The translations under genes and the position numbers were made by a program. Below the pieces are notes generated by a model. The model did not search any database. It saw nothing but the letters and a program-made list of their open reading frames with translations, and was not told where the DNA came from. From JALZAQ01 sp038253885 (GTDB lineage: Bacteria > Gemmatimonadota > Gemmatimonadetes > Gemmatimonadales > Gemmatimonadaceae), in assembly GCA_038253885.1 (NCBI GenBank), contig JBBSGP010000033.1:1-34526 (forward strand): DNA of 34,526 nt, written 5' to 3'. Positions 31,709-34,526 of the stretch are shown piece by piece; within the stretch, counting starts at the first letter, position 1; each line of letters starts with the position of its first letter.

Positions 31709-33010
31709 ATGAAAAAGCGGGTGCTCTATGCCATTCTCGCCGGCGCCACGGCGACCGCGTGCGGCCCGTCCGCCCGGTACCCGGTGCTGGCGGGCGAAGG
31801 TCCGAACCCGGTGATTCCATCACCGAGCCCGTCGCTGATTCCCCAGGTGAATTACGTGAAGGGGAAAGGGTGGCCGTCCGGCGCGCACCCGGTCGCGCCC
31901 CCTGGCATGACGGTGACCGCCTTCGCTCGCGGCCTCGATCACCCGCGCTGGCTGTACGTCCTCCCGAATGGCGACGTTCTCGTGGCCGAGACGAATGCTC
32001 CTCCCCGCCCCGAGAACAATCCAGGCATCAAAGGCTGGCTCACGAATTATTTCACCAGGCGCGCCGGTGGCGCGGTGTCCAGCGCGAATCGCATCACGCT
32101 GCTCCGAGACACCGATGGGGACGGAATCGCCGACGTTCAGACGGTCTTTCTTTCAAATCTCACGTCCCCATTCGGCATGGTCCTTGTCGGCAACACTCTG
32201 TACGTCGCCAACACGGACGCGCTCGTCCGGTTTCCCTACTCCGCCGGCGAGACTCGGATCACCGCTCCCGGAGCAAAGGTCGTTGATCTCCCGGCTGGCC
32301 GGCTCAACCATCATTGGACCAAGAACGTGATCGCCAACGCCGACGGCTCCAGGCTCTACGTATCGATCGGGTCCAACAGCAACGCCGCCGAGTTCGGCGT
32401 CGAGAGGGAGGAGGAACGGGCCTCGATCTGGGAGGTGGATCCGGCAACCGGCAACCACCGCGTCTTCGCGAGCGGCCTGCGGAACCCGGTGGGCATGGCG
32501 TGGGTGCCGGAGACTGGCGCGCTCTGGGTGGCGGTGAACGAGCGCGATGAGCTGGGGAGCGATCTCGTTCCCGACTACATGACCGCGGTTCGGGACGGCG
32601 CCTTCTTTGGTTTTCCTTACAGCTATTTCGGGCAGCATGTCGACACGCGAGTCAAGCCATACAGACCGGATCTCGTCGCCAAGGCGACAGTTCCCGACTA
32701 CGCACTGGGCCCTCACACGGCGTCGCTCGGGCTGGCGTACACGAACGGCAATTCCCTTCCCGCTTCGTTCAGTCATGGAATGTTCGTCGGGCAGCATGGC
32801 TCGTGGAACCGAAAGCCGCGCAGCGGCTACAAGGTGATCTTCGTTCCGTTCCGCCACGGACTTCCGGTGGACGCGCCCCTCGACGTCCTGACCGGTTTTG
32901 TCAGGGATAACGCCGATGCGTTGGGAAGACCGGTCGGCGTCGCGATCGACAAGGGCGGCGCCCTCCTCGTTGCCGATGACGTCGGCAATACCGTCTGGCG
33001 GGTGAGATGA
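31709..33010 (+). CDS. Sorbosone-dehydrogenase-like quinoprotein lipoprotein (beta-propeller)
   Basis: The ATG at 31709 has GGAG 6 bases upstream. The signal peptide ends in ATATAC (Cys18), a probable lipid anchor. Residues 60-433 are a six-bladed propeller of the L-sorbosone/pyranose dehydrogenase group: FARGLDHPRWLYVLPNGDVL, RDTDGDGIADVQTVFLSNL, GRLNHHWTKNVIANADGSRL with the paired histidines, ASGLRNPVGMAWVPETG, NERDELGSDLVPDY and MFVGQHGSWNR. Relatives oxidise sugars or sugar lactones in the periplasm with PQQ. No PQQ synthesis gene is in the window. Its stop overlaps the ATG of the next gene (ATGA), so it is coupled to a membrane protein that may act on the product or supply a metal. Confidence 0.88.
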   Translation: MKKRVLYAILAGATATACGPSARYPVLAGEGPNPVIPSPSPSLIPQVNYVKGKGWPSGAHPVAPPGMTVTAFARGLDHPRWLYVLPNGDVLVAETNAPPRPENNPGIKGWLTNYFTRRAGGAVSSANRITLLRDTDGDGIADVQTVFLSNLTSPFGMVLVGNTLYVANTDALVRFPYSAGETRITAPGAKVVDLPAGRLNHHWTKNVIANADGSRLYVSIGSNSNAAEFGVEREEERASIWEVDPATGNHRVFASGLRNPVGMAWVPETGALWVAVNERDELGSDLVPDYMTAVRDGAFFGFPYSYFGQHVDTRVKPYRPDLVAKATVPDYALGPHTASLGLAYTNGNSLPASFSHGMFVGQHGSWNRKPRSGYKVIFVPFRHGLPVDAPLDVLTGFVRDNADALGRPVGVAIDKGGALLVADDVGNTVWRVR

Positions 33011-33774
33011 GCTGGGCACACGTTGGCACCGCCGTCACCGCGGCCTTCCTCGCGTCGCTCGTCGAGTTCGTGGAAGCTCTGACCATCGTGCTCGCCGTCG
33101 GCACGATTCGCGGCTGGCGCTCGGCGCTCGTTGGCACCGCCGGCGGCGCGGCATTGCTCACGCTGCTCGTTGTCGGCTTCGGTCCAGCGCTCCAGCGCGT
33201 GCCGCTGTCCACCCTCCAGCTCGTTGTCGGTGTGCTCCTCCTGCTCTTCGGGATGCGTTGGCTGCGAAAAGCCATCCTCAGATCGGCGGGCGTCGTCGGC
33301 TTGCACGATGAAACAGCGATCTACGCGAAACAGACTGCGCAGCTGCAAATGGAATCCCGCGCCAGCTGGTACGCCGGCCTCGATGGCGTTGCCGTGGCTA
33401 CGTCGTTCAAGGCGGTCGCCCTCGAGGGTCTCGAGGTGATCTTCATCGTCATCGCCACCGGCGCGGGCGGCATGCTCCTCGCGGCGAGCGCCGGCGCGGC
33501 GATCGCGGGAGCACTCGTCATCGGAGTGGGCGTCACGCTCCGACGCCCGCTCGCTCGCGTTCCCGAGAACACTCTGAAGTTTGTCGTCGGCGTGCTGCTG
33601 TCCGCCTTCGGCGTGTTCTGGATTGGCGAGGGACTCGGCTTTCCGTGGCCTGGCGAAGATCTCGCGCTGCTCGGCCTCGTCGCCGGCTTCCTGATCATCT
33701 CGGCACTGGGCGTGTGGAGCGCGAGGCGAGGAACGGTACGCGCGGCAGCTCCGAGCTCGGTGCCGCCGTCGTGA
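33007..33774 (+). CDS. Polytopic membrane protein with two repeated halves (COG4280-like)
   Basis: This 255-residue protein has about seven membrane segments and no signal peptide. The two halves repeat: LVEFVEALTIVLAVG (18-32) matches ALEGLEVIFIVIATG (138-152), each with a membrane-embedded E-x2-E pair (E20/E23 and E140/E143). LSTLQLVVGVLLLLFGMRWL (67-86) matches ENTLKFVVGVLLSAFGVFWI (187-206). The offset of 119-120 residues is constant. About three segments per half means the halves would be inverted in the membrane, as in LysE-superfamily metal exporters (TerC, UPF0016). A cation transport role is an inference. A cytosolic loop with HDETAIYAKQTAQLQME lies at 100-117. The stop overlaps the start of a tiny membrane gene. 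Confidence 0.8.
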   Translation: MSWAHVGTAVTAAFLASLVEFVEALTIVLAVGTIRGWRSALVGTAGGAALLTLLVVGFGPALQRVPLSTLQLVVGVLLLLFGMRWLRKAILRSAGVVGLHDETAIYAKQTAQLQMESRASWYAGLDGVAVATSFKAVALEGLEVIFIVIATGAGGMLLAASAGAAIAGALVIGVGVTLRRPLARVPENTLKFVVGVLLSAFGVFWIGEGLGFPWPGEDLALLGLVAGFLIISALGVWSARRGTVRAAAPSSVPPS

Positions 33775-33977
33775 GTGCCCTCATCAGAGCCGCTCGAGAA
33801 GTGTGGGGACTCTTCGTGGAAGACGGAAGCTTCACCATCGGCATCATGATCTGCGTAGCGCTCGCCATCGGTCTGTTACCGCGCGTCGCGCTCCCCAGTC
33901 CGTGGCGTGGTCCGGCCCTCTTCGCTGCACTCGCGGCCATGCTGCTGGAGAACGTCGCCCGGACCGCGCGGAAGTGA
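33771..33977 (+). CDS. Small two-pass membrane protein coupled to the COG4280-like gene
   Basis: The GTG at 33771 overlaps the preceding TGA (GTGA). The 68-residue protein has hydrophobic segments at about 20-38 (FTIGIMICVALAIGLLPRVA) and 46-62 (GPALFAALAAMLLENVA), with a short loop between and basic ends. The coupling suggests a subunit or stabiliser of the upstream membrane protein. No domain is recognised. Confidence 0.75.
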   Translation: MSALIRAAREVWGLFVEDGSFTIGIMICVALAIGLLPRVALPSPWRGPALFAALAAMLLENVARTARK

Positions 33978-34029
33978 GCAGGCGAAGGCGCCAGGTTCAT
34001 TCCATTCATCCGAGATCGCGAGTAAGACA

Positions 34030-34161
34030 ATGCGGAGATTCGTGTTGGTGCTGGCGCTGACCACCATCGCATGCGGGCGCGGAGTAACGAACCCGCGAAA
34101 TATCTTCTCCATCAACGGCACGTGGAACACTGGTTCGTACAGGGACACGATTTTCGGCTGA
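34030..34161 (+). pseudogene. Lipoprotein gene cut off by an IS3-family element
   Basis: MRRFVLVLALTTIACGRG is a complete lipoprotein signal with Cys15, followed by NGTWNTGSYRDTIFG and a stop. Only 28 residues follow the cysteine. The stop codon lies in sequence that, in another frame, already reads as IS3 OrfA (RLSQQPGIHVKTV). The natural gene was probably about 100-150 codons and was truncated by the insertion or by later deletion. Confidence 0.6.
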
Positions 34162-34526
34162 GTCAGCAGCCGGGGATCCACGTGAAGACCGTCGCCACGG
34201 CGCTGGAGATTCATCCCTTCATGCTCTCGAAGTGGCGCAAGGACGCGCGCGACGGGCGTCTGCGTGGGCGTGCACCGAAGGCGCCACCGCCTCATCGGCT
34301 CCTGGTGACCGCGGGGTGGTCGGTGAGTCGGCGCCGCGTCGCGCGGCTCATGCGCATGGCGGGGCTTCGCGCGAAGGCCGTGCGCGGCTATCGCGCCAAG
34401 GTCACCGTGCATGCCGTGTATGCCCGTCATTCGCGGGGCGCTGGTGGTATCTCGCCATCGTGATGGATCAATACTCGCGACGGATCCTGGCTTGGACGCT
34501 GACTCGCCAGCGCACCGCGGCGGTCA
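34155..34526 (+). mobile_element. Decayed IS3-family insertion sequence, right end outside window
   Basis: One frame reads RLSQQPGIHVKTVATALEIH and PFMLSKWRKDARDGRLRG, the helix-turn-helix region of IS3 OrfA, without its start. It runs with no OrfA stop into GWSVSRRRVARLMRMAGLRA, the HTH_21 part of OrfB, so the piece between, including OrfB's own start, is missing. At about 34440 the frame changes and RWWYLAIVMDQYSRRILAWT appears. This is the start of the DDE integrase core, with the D of VMDQYSR as the second-motif Asp; the normal 30-40 residues before it, including the first Asp, are absent. The element is therefore inactive, with at least two internal deletions. The left terminal repeat cannot be placed. 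Confidence 0.8.

Overview
The window is a high-G+C bacterial chromosome segment with almost gap-free gene packing. Many junctions are ATGA or GTGA start/stop overlaps. Several traits point to Gemmatimonadota, with Acidobacteriota as second choice: a PadR regulator next to a large FtsX-type permease of the ADOP kind, a TonB receptor with an N-terminal carboxypeptidase-regulatory domain, many small lipoproteins, and a class C beta-lactamase-like hydrolase. This assignment is inferred from gene content. No rRNA, tRNA or CRISPR array was seen.

Layout. 1-2.7 kb: the 5' part of a sugar-binding protein gene, a lipoprotein gene, and an ATP-grasp-like gene that overlap or abut one another. 2.7-9.8 kb: a TonB receptor and the ATP-grasp gene run leftward. 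Divergent from them is a tightly coupled row of four genes: an HprK-like P-loop protein, a GT4 and a GT2 glycosyltransferase, and a nucleotidyltransferase-fold protein that runs in frame into a lipoprotein-like domain. This is the best candidate for an undescribed system; it probably builds or tailors a cell-surface glycan or a modified peptide. 9.8-12.5 kb: small proteins, plus a scar where a DedA remnant abuts a cytochrome c remnant carrying an in-frame stop. 12.7-15.6 kb: a UvrD-type helicase with a DnaQ-type exonuclease inserted in it.

15.6-21.1 kb: an FkbM methyltransferase, a sugar/maltose-type MFS transporter and two convergent exported GH13 alpha-glucan hydrolases, which together form a starch or maltodextrin use locus. 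21.3-23.2 kb: a strong sigma-70-like promoter drives a PII-like gene coupled to an ammonium transporter gene. The PII protein lacks the usual Tyr51 and carries a His-Pro tail encoded by a CCCCCA repeat. The same kind of repeat forms the tail of the first GH13 gene, and a 13-base homopolymer lies inside the second.

23.3-26.3 kb: a PadR-ADOP permease pair with its own promoter. 26.4-31.6 kb: a five-gene leftward operon of mostly exported proteins (PEGA/DUF5683-like membrane protein, serine hydrolase, small membrane protein, uncharacterised secreted helical protein, SDR-DUF2867 protein). 31.7-34.0 kb: a rightward coupled trio of sorbosone-dehydrogenase-like lipoprotein, a membrane protein with internally repeated halves, and a tiny membrane protein. 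The right edge holds a lipoprotein gene cut short by a decayed IS3-family element that runs out of the window.
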